From: Cenococcum geophilum 1.58
Taxonomy: Eukaryota > Ascomycota > Dothideomycetes > Gloniales > Gloniaceae
DNA: 64,000 bases
Reading direction: 5' to 3'
NCBI GenBank assembly: GCA_001692895.1
Contig: KV748236.1
Location: 372,241 to 436,240, forward strand
This document shows, in pieces, positions 20,475-32,182 of the stretch. The notes beneath the pieces were generated by a model, which was not told the origin of the DNA, did not search any database, and saw only the letters and a program-made list of their open reading frames with translations. Both the position numbers and the translations under genes were made by a program. Numbering within the stretch: position 1 is the stretch's first letter; each line of letters begins with the position of its first letter.

Positions 20475-22097
20475 ATGTCCTCTACTACCCCTAAATCGCT
20501 ATCGCTTAGCAAGGAAGATCGTATACAAATTGTTCTTCAATTATTAGAAGCCAATCCTGACCTATCTGGCCGTGAGCTTGCCAAAATATACAACCTGTCG
20601 CCTTCTTCTATTTACCACCGTCGTAACAGCCGCCAATTAAGCAAGAAATATCACCAAAAGCTTTAAAAGCTCTTGGTTATTAAGGAGTCCTCTCTAGTTA
20701 AATAGATTAATACAATGGGAGCTTAGGGTTGGCCACCTCAAATTTAACACCTTAAATCTATGGCTAAAAGTATCCTTACTGTAAAGAAGTGTCCTCTAAA
20801 GGTTAGTTAATACTAGTATAAAAACTTCCTTGCCCGACACCTAGAGCTTTAAGCTTAATTTACCTAAGGCCTTAATTAAAAGTAAAAGGATTCTAAGGAT
20901 CTAAATATTATTAAGGAATGGTTTAGCCTCTATAGAGCTACCATTGCCAAGTACGCGATTCCCCTAAGCGATTAATACAATATAGATGAGAAAGGAATTG
21001 CGATGGGGGTAGGCGATAAGGTTAAGGTGCTTGTTCCTTAATTGGAGGCTTAAGCCTTTATTATAGAGCTAGGCAATCGCGATTAGGTGTTTATTATTAA
21101 GTATATATTAGGAGGTTAATATTAATTACCTTTTTACCTTATATTTTAAGGAAAACAAGTATAACGATCTTAGATATCACCCAAACTTAATTACAAGACA
21201 GTTATTTAAGTAAGCGATTCGGGGTGGACAAATTTGGATATTACGGTTAATTAGTTAAAACACTTTAATTAATATATAAAGCCACAACTCTAAGGAATCT
21301 ATCGCCTATTGATTCTTAATAGATACAAGAGCCACGTGTTAATATAGTTCGCTAAGTATTGCGAGACTTATAAGATTATCCCCCTCTATCTACTACCTCA
21401 TTTAACACACCTACTTTAACCCCTAGATGTTGGTATATTTAGTCCTTTGGCAAAAGCTTATAAAAAGCACCTCTACAACTTTGCGTTTTATGGAGCTGTT
21501 AATATTACTAAGCCTAAGTTCCTTGAGTATTACCAAGCTGCACGACACGAAGCTATATCACCCACGAATATAGTAAGTGTATAGCGAGCAACGGGTCTTC
21601 TACCGTTTAATCCTTCAGTTATTTTATAAAAGATTTAGCCAACGGCTTAGCTAACGACTTAGCCAACAACTCCTTGTATAAGCTTTACGGACAAGAACGG
21701 CCATTAATTTAATATACCCATGTCTCCTTCCATAGAGAAGAAACTTACGGCTATATTTAGGCAGCTTTTATAAGGTGCATCACCCTTTCATTCTGAAGTT
21801 ATATATAATATTCAGTAGTTTACCTTAAGTACGGTAGCTAATAATACAATCCTTAAGCGAACGAATTAAGAGCTTCTTAAAAAGCAGAAGAAGCAGCATT
21901 ATAGTAAGACAAAAGCTGCATATGGGAAGGCGTGAGTTCTATCTGTAGCTGAGGCTCAAAAAAAGAACAAGGAAAAGCTTTAAAAGCAGCAGGAAGAGAC
22001 TACAGTAAAGGAAAGGAGGGCTGCATTATGAGGAGTTATTACCTTTATAAAGAAGGTTTGGAAGGAACTACTAATGGATTATAGTGTATTTATGTAA
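20475..22097 (+). pseudogene. Fot1/pogo transposase, full length with RIP stops
   Basis: ATG at 20475 in a good fungal context (CACCATGTC) opens 64 intact codons: a pipsqueak/CENP-B-type helix-turn-helix (SLSKEDRIQIVLQLL, GRELAKIYNLSPSSIYHRR) that would bind the TIRs. The same frame continues to a stop at 22095-22097, about 540 codons, matching Fot1 transposases. A GWPP motif lies near 20730. The DDE domain keeps the first Asp (YNIDEKG, 20985) and the third (PLDVG, 21426), while the second is Asn (LILNRYKSH, 21318). No indel shifts the frame; stops are TAA/TAG at probable Gln/Trp codons. A longer upstream ATG at 20409 lies inside the TIR and is unlikely to be the start. Inactive as it stands. 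Confidence 0.93.
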
Positions 22098-22143
22098 TAG
22101 ATTTGGGTTATTGATTTTGATATTAAATTGATCTTGATTTTCT

Positions 22144-22196
22144 GGTCCGTGCACTATCTTAAGTAGGTAGCTGTCTCGTCTGGGTGGCTAACCCGT
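22144..22196 (-). repeat. Right TIR of the Fot1-like element
   Basis: 53-bp inverted match to the left TIR, followed by TA at 22197-22198. Its three mismatches are C to T at CpA sites relative to the left arm. Confidence 0.95.
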
Positions 22197-22198
22197 TA

Positions 22199-23300
22199 TT
22201 CCTTTGCTAGTTATATAATAGATAGTCCCTCCTAACGTCCTTATCGCAATAGGTATTAATAAAGTCTTATAGTTAATAAACTTGCTTTAATTATTGCTTA
22301 TTATAAGATTAGAATAAGAGTTAAGGAACTAATTATCCTAATTACTATTATCTAAGTTATTAACTATAGCTATACTGCTAATAAATAGGCCTCCTACTAA
22401 GCCTCTGCCCGTCGTCCCAACTTAAGAAGTTAAATTTAATAAAGTCGCTTCTAGTTCCTAGGGTGGATTTACACATAGTATATCCTTATTAGAAGGCTTT
22501 TATATCTAAGGTTAAAGGTCTAAGCAAAGATAGAAGCACCTATCCTTACCACTATAATATTTTTTACTATAGTGCGTATAATCTTTATACTTCTTATTTA
22601 ATGCTAATCCTTCTATATTAGATTTTAGTTAATTATCTTTAGATAGCTTCCTACTAACTAAGGATATTACAGTAGAGGTAGCTGGTTAAGTACGGCTCTT
22701 GTCTATAAGGTTACTTACCAGTTCCTTAATTATAATAAGGTTATCCTCCTTTATAACTCTCTTAGCTACCTTTTAACAATTAGCTGTCTAAATAGGAAAC
22801 TCCTTCTCTACCACATAAAGCAGTCGGGTGTGTGCTTACTTCCTTAATATCGGCATTAACGCCGCATTTAATTTTCTTATACCCGAGACAAAAGCTTCCA
22901 TATAGGCTTTAAGCGAGGTATAGTCTTTATAACTAAGATTAAGCCATTAATTCTATATCTAGTAGTTATAAATAAGACCTTACGCGGTGTATAGTAATTA
23001 AATTAAATTAAGCAAATCCTTAATAGAGTCGCGCGGCTTGCCTAATGCAGCAAGTTAATCACGAATTAATTCTAACACTGCGCCCTTAATTACTTCAAGT
23101 CCCGTTATCTGTTTATAACGCCAATCTCTATACTTATCCGTCTACGGAGGTGGCTCTACAGCCGTACCTTATATTATTAGTAGGAGGTTATAAAGCTTAA
23201 GTCGTCATACGATTTAATAATACCATTCTTTATAATTACTGTCCCCTTTTAATACAGGAATAGCCCTAAGAGAACTCTAGTATTCCTTCTTTTTTTATAC
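22199..23300 (-). pseudogene. Copia-A gag and protease region
   Basis: Minus strand, upstream of the integrase part. A Gag region near 23150-22700 reads KYRDWRYKQITGLEVIKGAV, LAALGKPRDSIKDLLNLI and YKDYTSLKAYMEAFVSGI in one frame with Gln/Trp-type stops. A degraded zinc knuckle follows (YSKKYYSGKDRC near 22550, Cys changed to Tyr). A protease-like stretch ends the segment, with FLNSYSN where D-S-G would be expected and FINYKTLLIPIAI after it. The 5' end is not resolved. The Fot1-like element splits it from the integrase segment at 22198. Confidence 0.75.
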
Positions 23301-23480
23301 TATGTCCGCTATAGTATATAATTAATCGGTTTAACCGTGTCATACATAGCGTGTATTTATATTGGTTTATTATAAATTTCTATCGCACTATACTGGGGTC
23401 CAAATTTGAGGATTTATAGGTTCGTGTTAACTTAGTTAATTAGATAATAAATAGCAGCTAATAGAGCTTTAATTAAAGCT

Positions 23481-23498
23481 GCAAGAGGGCTTATAACC
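23481..23498 (-). promoter_or_regulatory. Primer-binding site of Copia-A
   Basis: GGTTATAAGCCCTCTTGC on the minus strand follows the LTR end without a gap and resembles the Copia-B site. Confidence 0.55.
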
Positions 23499-23663
23499 TG
23501 TTAGGGCACTAAGCAGGCTAATAAAATAATACATATAATACTCTATAAGGAAGGATCTTAGGGGCTTAAAGGCCCCGAGAAGATATCTACACGATAGCCC
23601 GCGCGCTATCACGTAACACGTCGCTAAGCTTAAAGAGACTACCTAAGTACCCCCCTACCAACA
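23499..23663 (-). repeat. 5' LTR of Copia-A
   Basis: 165 bp, TGTTAGGGCAC to CTACCAACA on the plus strand, followed by the AATAA duplication. Compared with the partner at 300-465 it has many TG to TA changes on the plus strand and few on the other, a strand-biased RIP pattern. Confidence 0.9.
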
Positions 23664-23683
23664 AATAATATATGCTTATATTT

Positions 23684-23849
23684 TGTCGGAAATGAGGCAA
23701 GCGGTCGTCACGTGACGCCGCGGCACTAGCGTGGCGTGGAGTCTTAAGCTCCTCGCCCTCCCTCATTCTAATAATTAAGCTTATTAACTAACATCACTGT
23801 AACCCTACTCGAGTAGTCGTTATTAGTGAGTTACCCTATATGACCAATA
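23684..23849 (+). repeat. 5' LTR of Copia-C1
   Basis: 166 bp, TGTCGGAAATGAGGC to ATGACCAATA; the terminal CA has become TA. It contains the GC-rich CACGTGACGCCGCGGCAC box shared by all four LTRs of this family. Confidence 0.93.
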
Positions 23850-24265
23850 CTAATTAGTGGTTAAATATATAGTTAACTATAGAGCAGCTAGGTTTTTGAA
23901 CAGAAAAGACAGTCTTATATAGGGGTGCTATATGCGCTTATATGGAATGGATCCCAGCGACACTATACTACCTTAGACTTACGGAAAACTAGTAACAGAA
24001 GTGTCACTAAGTACTAGGAGATACCAAGTTGCGTCTATTACGCAGAATAACCGCGTTTATAAAGATTTGGTTAAGTACTTTAGGTTAGAAGTGTTACTAA
24101 ACCTAGGGTCCTAAGTTAACGTCCAAAACGCGTCAAATGACGTCTAAAACGCGTCAAACAACATCTTAAATTACCTACCTCTTGACAGCAAACCTACAAG
24201 ATCCTATAAAACCGAAAATCCTACCTACCTTCAACATACGACACCCCGTCAATTCTATACCTACT

Positions 24266-27200
24266 ATAGCGTTAACCTACCTAAAGAAGTATAAGGAAGA
24301 CATTAACCTAAAGATATAAAATAAAGCTATAATTAACCTTGTAAACGCTAATAAATAAGACTTAAATGGATTTTTATTATACTGTATAGCATATTATAAG
24401 GATAGTAAATATAATAATACCGCGCTATAGGAATATATAAAGAAGGACTTTATTAGATAGATAAAGGAAATATAGGCCCCTATAAATAAGGATATCGTAT
24501 AGGACTTCCGTAACTTCCTTTAGAAGAATAGAGTATTTATCTCTAAGGACAGGGGTACTATTAGAGATAATATTTAGGAGTAGGTTATTAACGCAAAAAA
24601 AGAACACAAATGGACTCTATAAGAGATTAAGCACCAACTACGCACTATAAGAAAGCTTAACTTATAATAGAACCCAAGTAATATACCTCTAGAGACGAAC
24701 CAACCTCCGCCTTTAACTCCTCTATATCCAATTTAACCTATAACCTTAACATCGGATACTATACCCCAACGAGAGCAGGTATAGGATCCCATTGCTTCGC
24801 AATTTAACAACCTTTAGACTCCACCGACCAGACCTACGTCCCCACTGCAGCCTGTAATATAACCCCTACCTCCTCTATTTTAATCTTAAATCGGAGGCAG
24901 TTTAAAATTGCTTATAGAGCTTGCGAAGCTCTATTCGGATTAGGAGAAGAAGTTTAGCGGGGAATTATATAATATTCTTAATTCGAAACTACGTATCTTC
25001 TATAACTATTACTAAAAGGTAGGAATAGAGTCTAATTAATACCACAACGCCTATTCCGTTATGCTTAAGGGCCAAGCTAGTACCTTCTATTATAATCATT
25101 TAGCAGAAAAAGGATATAATTTTAACCGTATAATATATAAGTTAAGATACCACTTTAAAACAGAAGAGAATAAGTAGCAGTATATATTAGAATAGAGAGA
25201 GACTATCTTCCTAAGGATTATTGCTATAAACCTAGGTGTCCCTTGGCTTAATTATCTTTAAAAGCTCTTTAATTAACTTTAAATAATTTAGCATAGTTTA
25301 TCCAAATCATATTAAGAGGACTTTAGCCTACGTAATTAAGTTATTAGCGTATACCAAGGTGTTAAAGAATATAACCTTATTCTCTTTAATCCTGTAAATA
25401 CTTACAAAGGAGTATATACTCAATTAAGATCTTCTATTAGCACCGCTCTACGCTCTTAAAAAGTACAGCAATTTAACGCCTAACTCTAACCTACTTTAAT
25501 TAACCCGCCTAACCAATACGATTATAACTAGACTAATTAAATATATAGTGGCCGGGGTAGGTAATACGGTAGAGGGTATAATTAACAACTATAAGGTAAA
25601 GGTAGAGGTCCTTATAGAGGTTTATTTTAAAGTAATCGCTAAAAAAAGTGCTACGTTTATAAAAAACCGAATTACTAGTTAACTAGGCATTCTTTTAATA
25701 AGCGAAAGGAGGTATATAATAAGTTTCGCCAAAGTGCAAGAAACGTTAGAAATTGCGAGGTTACTACGGCCTACTTCTAAAGCTTCCTAATTTAATATAA
25801 AGGCGTAGAAGATCTTAAGGGTAAGGTTAATAAGGCCGAACAGCTCCTTATAGATATAGAAATTAAGGAGTACTTACCTAACCAATACTTTACTAAGTAT
25901 AGTAAGGTAGATAGTATATAAACCGTCACTATTCTTAATAACCAATCTACGCTCTATTTTACCATAAAGTTAAATATCTTTAACGAGCTAAGGGAGAGTT
26001 CCGCGTTCTCCTTTAATAATAGATACTTAGCGAACGTCTTTTATAGTATTATACCAGATACTAGAGCCGCAGGAGTATCTATAGTAGGAGAACCTTAAGT
26101 TTAAGCCCTTCAGCAGCTTAATAGCTCTATTTAGATTAACCATTTAACGGCAGGCTAACACACGATTCGTTTTAGCAAGGGTACTATAATCTCTCTTAGC
26201 ACAATTAGGGTCTAAACCCCCTTAAGGTACATCACCTTTTATATTATTTTTATAAATACCCTATTTCTATTTTGTATTAGAGATATAGACAAATTAGGCG
26301 TTAAACTTAATAACCTTAAGGATATACTTATTTAGGGAGATAATCGGGTACCCGTTATACGCAAGTAAGGTTACCCCTAGTTACTCCTTCATTAACTAGA
26401 AAAGAGTATTGCTTAAAGCCACTTAACTAAGTTAGAGTTACGCCAACTACACCATCGTTTTAGCCACCTATCCGTTTATTAATTACTTAGGGTTCTTCAG
26501 CAAGTAGGCTATAAAGTTAAGGTTAAGACAATTAAGCATCTTATAAAGTACTGCTATTACTACCAAATAAACTAGAAGTCCCCTAGCCAATTTAAGTTTA
26601 CCCTTAAAAATAACTACAACTTTAACTTCTGTATTATCGTTAACGTCATGTATTTTAGCGGCAAGCCAGTACTCCAAGTTATTAACTTCTTAACCTCCTT
26701 CTAAGCCGCACGATTCTTAAAGAATATATTAGCTAGAAATATATAAAATACCCTTTAATTATACTAGATTAATATCTACCTAGGACCCCTTAATTAAATC
26801 GTCCATAACGTAGAAAAGAACTTCTTATCTATAGAGTTTTAATAATAGACAAAAGTAATAGCAATTAAGGTTAAGGAAGTCCCTATTAAGGTATATAACA
26901 GTATTAAAAAAGTAAAGCAATATCACGCGCTATTACGCCGCGCATATAAAATTATCTCTTTAGAACTAGAGAACGCTAGCGAAGAACTTACCTTATAAAT
27001 AGCTGTTAAAGCTATTAATAATTCCGCTAGCCCAGATAGACTCATACCCACGTTACTAGTCTTTAGCGCCTACCCTTAAATAACTAATAATTCTCTACTA
27101 TCTCCCTCTATTGTGTAATAAGCTAAGGCTATTCATAAGGTAATAAAGGAGGTATAACGTCTCTACGCTACACGCTAGGTTAATAATATACTAGAAATAA

Positions 27201-29239
27201 GAAATAGTCCAAACACCTCAACTACGCTCAATCTGCTACTCTAGTCTAAGATACGCGTATAGCGTAAAAAGGGAGGATAGTTAGGCCTATATTAACTCAT
27301 TACAATTAATAGTTAAACTTATACTATTCAGATGCCTTATAAACCCACTTAATTCCGTTTAACTATTATTAAGCCTTACTATAAAGATAACAGTTTTAAG
27401 CCTTTGTAGGATGCGATAGAAGATACCCTAAAAAAGAGCCACAATTAACGTAATCTAAAAGGCAACCACAATTCTAACACAATTATAGTAGATACGCCGT
27501 AACTACAACGCGGTAAAAGTCGCCCGAAAGAATTACAAAATTGCCAATACCTTATTAATTTTAAAGAGTAATTTATTACCGCTATTAAGAATAGAGTTAA
27601 GTTATTAATAGCCTTTATAACAGCTAAGGAGAAGGCTAACTTTAAGCTCGCAAAATAGCTCTAAAAGGAAGGTCGTATTACGACTTTAGGAGCTCCTTTT
27701 TAAGTATCTAATAAGCAGAAGATCAATGGTCTCATTATAAGAGGAGTCTTCAAATTCAAGAAGTATGACCCTACTAAATTCGGTAGAGTTCGCATCTTTA
27801 AGTTAAGAATGGTTAACGAGATTAAGGGCAAAGCTACTGACGCCCCATTTAAGAAATTAAGGCTTATTATCTAAGGTTATAACAATAATAGTAAGGAGGT
27901 AATTCTTACGCAATCTCCTATAATTTAACGAGCTAGTTAACAAGTTATTATTACACTAGCTCCCTCCCTAATAAAGAATAGAATGGCGGTCTATCTATAA
28001 AATATTACTTAGGCCTACACCCAATTAAAGACGCACTTTTAGCGCTTAATATTAGCATACCTTCTAGAGTAAATTCACTACCAATATCCCGAAGATACGA
28101 TTATGGTTGTGCTTAAGCCATTATATGGAATCGCAGAGGTAGGAACTTACTAGTGGGCTACCTACAGCAAGCACTATAAAGAGAAGCTTTTAATAACTAC
28201 TTCTACATTTAATCCCTACTTCCTTATTATAACTATAGGAACTCTATTTAGAATCGTTAGTATACAAACTAACGATATAATTATCTTAGGAGATAACTAG
28301 TTCTTAGCTCTTAAAGAAGACGAGTTAGTAAAGGTAAATCTCATAGCAAAGCTAAAGGAAAAGCTTAATTTAATAACACTATTACTTTTTAATAAATACA
28401 TCCTCTCCCTAAACAAAGATTCTATTACTTTACGCTAAAAGGGTTAAGGTAAGAAGATTAACGTTATTAATGTTAACTCTCTAAAATAAGGATATGTGGA
28501 GCAACGCGCTCGTAAAGCTTATATTACTTCTATCTATTAACCTAAGGCTTCATTTAATCTCTCTATTACCGCCTAATACCAGAAACTAACTAAGGATAAC
28601 GTTCTTGCCCTAAATAAACGTCTTTCCTAGTAAATAAACCATCTTAATTGGGGACTACTCTATATGCCTATTAATCTTCCTACTACTAAGCTCTTTATAT
28701 TTATTAATNGATNNTTTATAAATAATAAAGATTTTAGCTCCTAGTTAGGATATAAGATTATTATTATAAATAAATTTACTAGAGAGAATAACTTTATAAT
28801 TTATAGTAATCTTATCTATTAGAGCTTAACTAAGAGCAAGCGTATTACTTAAAGTGTTTTAGCGTTAGAGATATATAGAATAGTTAGCGGAGTTAATATA
28901 GCAATTACAATTAGAACTACCCTAAAGATAATTATAGATCAACTCGCACTTCCCATTATCCCTATAATTATATACACCAACTTATATTCCCTCTACGAGT
29001 GTTTAGTTAAGCTTGGTACTACAAAGAAAAAGCGCCTTATAATTAATATTATAGCACTTCAGTAATCCTATAAGCATTAAAAACTCTTTAAGATTTAATA
29101 GATTAATAGCTAAGATAACCTAGTAGATGTAATAATAAAGGCAAACCCAAATAAGGCACTAGAGACGTTTATTAACACAAATACTCTACGTATATAAGTT
29201 AAAGGTTAGGTTAAAAGGGAGTCCCTAGAAATTTCTTAG
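24266..29239 (+). pseudogene. Copia-C1 Gag-Pol polyprotein, degraded
   Basis: One frame of about 1658 codons runs from an ATA at 24266 (ATG in the Copia-C2 copy) to near 29239. In order: Gag (LTYLKKYKEDINLK; YNYYQKVGIESNQYHNAY); a damaged zinc knuckle (KCYVYKKPN, second Cys changed to Tyr); protease IIPDTRAAGVS, where DTG has become DTR; the GAG-pre-integrase motif LRQLHHRFSHLSVY followed by a damaged CX2C; and the integrase core. Reverse transcriptase follows with QSP, YLLE, VVLKPLYGIAE and ILGDN, then RNase H near 28700-29150 (TNTLRI at the end). Stops are TAA/TAG at Gln/Trp positions. Undetermined bases occur at 28710-28714. Non-functional. Confidence 0.9.
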
Positions 29240-29328
29240 TCACGTAAGGTCTTAAGATATCTAGGAACTTCGACCGGTAGTTGAAGTTGTTTAATTAGTT
29301 AGATTCTACAGACCTTAACTTAAACTAG

Positions 29329-29400
29329 CCAATTAGGATTTTCCATCCCCGGGATAAAAAATCGCTATTAGCTCACTTATAACTAGCGCCTTAGCGGCCC
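29329..29400. repeat. Conserved hairpin module (copy in Copia-C1)
   Basis: AATTAGGATTTTCCATCCCC followed by GGGATAAAAAAT and a tail ending CTAGCGCCTTAG, between pol and the 3' LTR. It is the same module as at 9793-9865 and 40375-40450, with the stem weakened by C to T changes. Confidence 0.75.
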
Positions 29401-29575
29401 TAATATAATATCTACCCATAACTTTAAGTAAAAAAGCACTACGTGCTTAGAGGCAAACTTTAGGACAGCGAGACTTATATTATAATAGCAATAGTAAGTA
29501 AAAAGGATTAATATTTATTACGCTAGTTAAGCAGTATTTGTATATAGATGGCAACCATAAAAGAAGAATTGCCAG

Positions 29576-29741
29576 TGTCGGGAATAAGGCAAGCAGTCAT
29601 CACGTGACGCCGCGGCACTAGCGTGGCGTGGAGTCTTAAGCTCCTCGCCTTCCCTCATTCTAATAATCAAGCTTATCAACCAACATCACTATAACCCTAC
29701 TCGAGTAGTCGTTATTAGTAAGTCACCCTATGTGACTAACA
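29576..29741 (+). repeat. 3' LTR of Copia-C1
   Basis: 166 bp, TGTCGGGAATAAGGC to GTGACTAACA, followed by the TATTT duplication. Confidence 0.95.
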
Positions 29742-29746
29742 TATTT

Positions 29747-31740
29747 CCTTCCTTTTAAATAACGCTATTATAATAGAGTTATATTAGTAAGGTTATGGCT
29801 ATTTACTAAAAGGGTATTAGACGGTAAAGTATAAAAATACCTTTGCTTATTAAGCTGCTCCTTTTCCTTAACACCTTACTTTTTTATTATTAACCTTCAT
29901 TTAATTTAGACGTATCTTTAATATATTATTAAGATTTTTTTCTTTTTTATTATTAATTTAATATACCTCTTTATTCTCCTACTAACTACTCTTTTAAGTA
30001 AATTCTATAGTGTATCTTAGCCCTACCTTTATATATAGAACCCTAACCTCCGCTAATCCGTAACTAGTACTAGTCTTACCTAAATAATTTTACTTATACG
30101 TCTTTAAAAGACCAGAAATCTAATAATAGGATTCTAAAGGCTTATAATAAGACGTACTGCGTTAAATCTAATACCTTTAGTCCTTATAATTAATACATAT
30201 ATGCTAAGAGCGACAGTTGCGTTAAAGTAAGCTTTTCTATTCTTAATATATTTTTATTACTAACTTTAAGCTTTAATAGCCTGGGCCTAAATAGCGACGT
30301 TTCTTTAATATCCTTAACTACTATATCGCCCGGGCTCTCTCTTATTTTAACATAAATATTAAATAACTTAGCTAAATTTAAGACTATACTATGGCTATCT
30401 ATACTACCTATAATTTCTAGTAAGCTAGCTAGTAACACCTAATATAAGAGTAAGATTAGTATACTAAGGATAGGGTAAGAAATAGGGGTAATAAGAAGAA
30501 GGTTGCTATCTACTATAGGAAGGGGTTTATATATACACGTTAAGCTTTAAAAGAGCATAATATAATATATTATTAAATAGGTTACCCTTTAGGTACCTAG
30601 CAGATAGGTAACTAATAGTTACTATAGTAAGGTCTTAGTAGTTCTAGATTATACTAGCTAGCTAACATCTCTATTTATTCTAGGCTTAAGTATATTTTTA
30701 TTAACTATAAGCTTACGCTATAAGAGCTTTATTGGTATTAGTTTAGACCTAATATTAGTATTAAGCGTTTAAGAGTCTCTACTCTAGTTATACCTTATTA
30801 TCCTACCCCTATTTTTATACTTACTTATATACCTACTAAGGGATCTAAATCCTATTCTTATTAGCTATTACTTAGTAACCCAATAGATACTAATCCTAGT
30901 CCTAATAATAAGGTATAGTAGCTTTTTAGATTAAGCATTTATGGTTTAGACTTTTAGGATTTATTCTTATATATAGTAGTAATTAAGGACCTTAATTAAG
31001 TGCTTAAAAAGGCCTTATAAGGCTTTTAGAAAGGGCCTAGGAGCCCTAGAAATAATATTTCTAATAGAAATAAATAAATAGAAATACAATTCTAGCAAAA
31101 TGCCCTATTAACTCTATGCTATAAATATAAGAAGGCTAAGGACCTGTCTTGCCTTAGGCTATAGCCCTATCCCTATAGTTTCTAAAGCCTATTTATTCTA
31201 TATCCGATTTAACCTATTTACTCTTTTTATAAGCTTTCTTTATAGGTTATAATAACACTATAATATTAGAGCGCTTTTTTCGATTTATAGATTATAGACC
31301 TTAGTCCTAATATTCTTTTAAAATATCTTTATAATAATTAAGGTAATCCTTTAGTTCCTATATAGAGTCCTTAACGGGCTAGCCTAGCTATTTAACTTTA
31401 AATTAAAGCTTGTTCTTAATAGACTTATAATATTATTAGTATTACCTAGGGGTACTGCAATTGCAATATATGGTAACTAGTTCTTAATTTATTCGTATCT
31501 ATCTTCCCTACTAAAAGAGAAAGTAAGGGGTAGTAAAGGTCGGGCTATCTATCAGGCCGTAGGTAGTTAGGTAACCTACGCTACGCCATACAGCCCCTAC
31601 CGCATACACTCTACACCATTTATCTAGTAACGATATTTATAGTCTCTACTTATATAGACACTGGCGGCATTTACAAAAAGGAAAGAAGAAGAAAGTATAA
31701 AAGAGAAGTATATAGGTTAACAGGTGCTCAGGGTAGTAAT
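29747..31740. other. Anonymous TpA-rich sequence
   Basis: About 2 kb with no LTR, TIR or recognisable protein. A minus-strand frame at 30190-30438 (82 codons from a GTG, containing SPGDIVVKDIKETSLFRPRL) is the longest open stretch. It has no start context, no homologue I recognise and no partner elsewhere in the window. It may be a scrap of an unidentified degraded gene. Confidence 0.45.
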
Positions 31741-31741
31741 C

Positions 31742-31847
31742 GCGGATATCTTAGGTATTGCGAATATTACGGATATTACAGACGTTGCGGATATCGTTAC
31801 GGATATTACGGACATTGCGGATATCGTAAATATTACAGATATCGCGG
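31742..31847. repeat. 9-bp tandem repeat
   Basis: About eleven units of GGATATTAC / GGATATCGT / GACATTGCG. In one plus frame it reads DIT-DIA-DIV repeatedly, but no open frame extends outside the array. Confidence 0.8.
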
Positions 31848-31855
31848 TAGAAATA

Positions 31856-31910
31856 GGCAGGCAGGTAGGCAGGCAGGCAGGCAGGTAAATCGGTAAGTAG
31901 GCAGGTAAAA
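31856..31910. repeat. (GGCA)n tetranucleotide repeat
   Basis: GGCAGGCAGGTAGGCAGGCA and similar units, degenerate at the right end. It is the complement type of the CCTG/CCTA repeats in the satellite modules. Confidence 0.85.
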
Positions 31911-32020
31911 GAGAACCATCGCTATATTATATTAAATTATCTAAAATAATATAATTTATTTTGCACCAACTGCGTAAAAAGAGTAATACTTATTTATTGC
32001 TTAAATTAAGCAAGATATAT

Positions 32021-32129
32021 AGAATGCGTAAGAAGGGCATTATATATAAAATGTATAAGGAGGGCATTATATATAAAATGCGTAAGGAGGGCATTATATA
32101 CAGAATGCGTAAGGAGGGCATTATATATT
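32021..32129. repeat. 27-bp tandem repeat, four units
   Basis: Unit AGAATGCGTAAGGAGGGCAT plus TATATAT. Later units keep AATGCGTAAGGAGGGCATTA almost unchanged; the second has ATGTATAAGG, a CpG/CpA-loss variant. Confidence 0.85.
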
Positions 32130-32182
32130 AATTGCGCATTAAGTGCAAAATGCGTAATTAGCTACACTATATTATTAAATAT

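Larger units (their letters stand above)
20367..22196 (+). mobile_element. Fot1/pogo-like DNA transposon, full length
   Basis: 53-bp terminal inverted repeats (20367-20419 and 22144-22196), beginning ACGGGTTAGCCACCC, are flanked by TA on both sides, the Tc1/mariner-pogo target duplication. Total length is 1830 bp, close to the 1.9 kb usual for Fot1. The arms differ at three positions, all CA on the left and TA on the right. It sits in the gag-pol of Copia-A and carries one transposase gene. Confidence 0.95.
300..23663 (-). mobile_element. Copia-A: complete Ty1/copia element, interrupted three times
   Basis: Two matching terminal repeats (300-465 and 23499-23663) lie 23 kb apart and are bordered by the same 5-bp duplication AATAA (295-299 and 23664-23668). 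A poly-purine tract abuts the left LTR and a primer-binding-like site abuts the right LTR, both read on the minus strand. Copia gag, protease, integrase, reverse transcriptase and RNase H remnants follow in order on the minus strand between them. Removing the Helitron (656-8260), the minisatellite TIR element with its 6-bp TSD (9456-17977) and the Fot1-like element with its TA (20367-22196) leaves about 5.4 kb, a normal copia length. The reverse-transcriptase reading frame rejoins exactly across the TIR element. The Helitron boundaries are the least precise part of this reconstruction. Confidence 0.88.
23684..29741 (+). mobile_element. Copia-C1: full-length Ty1/copia retrotransposon
   Basis: 166-bp LTRs at 23684-23849 and 29576-29741 with TATTT on both outer sides (23679-23683, 29742-29746). 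Gag-pol reads on the plus strand in a single frame. An inverted second copy is at 40033-45873. The purine-rich AAAAGAAGAA run before the 3' LTR fits a polypurine tract. Confidence 0.95.

Noticed and set aside
23499..23663. Solo LTR
   Set aside because: The partner at 300-465 with the same outer AATAA, plus primer-binding site and polypurine tract, makes it the 5' LTR of Copia-A.
30190..30438. Minus-strand 82-codon frame as a gene
   Set aside because: Starts at GTG directly after a stop, has no recognisable domain and no second copy; kept only as a note in the anonymous region.
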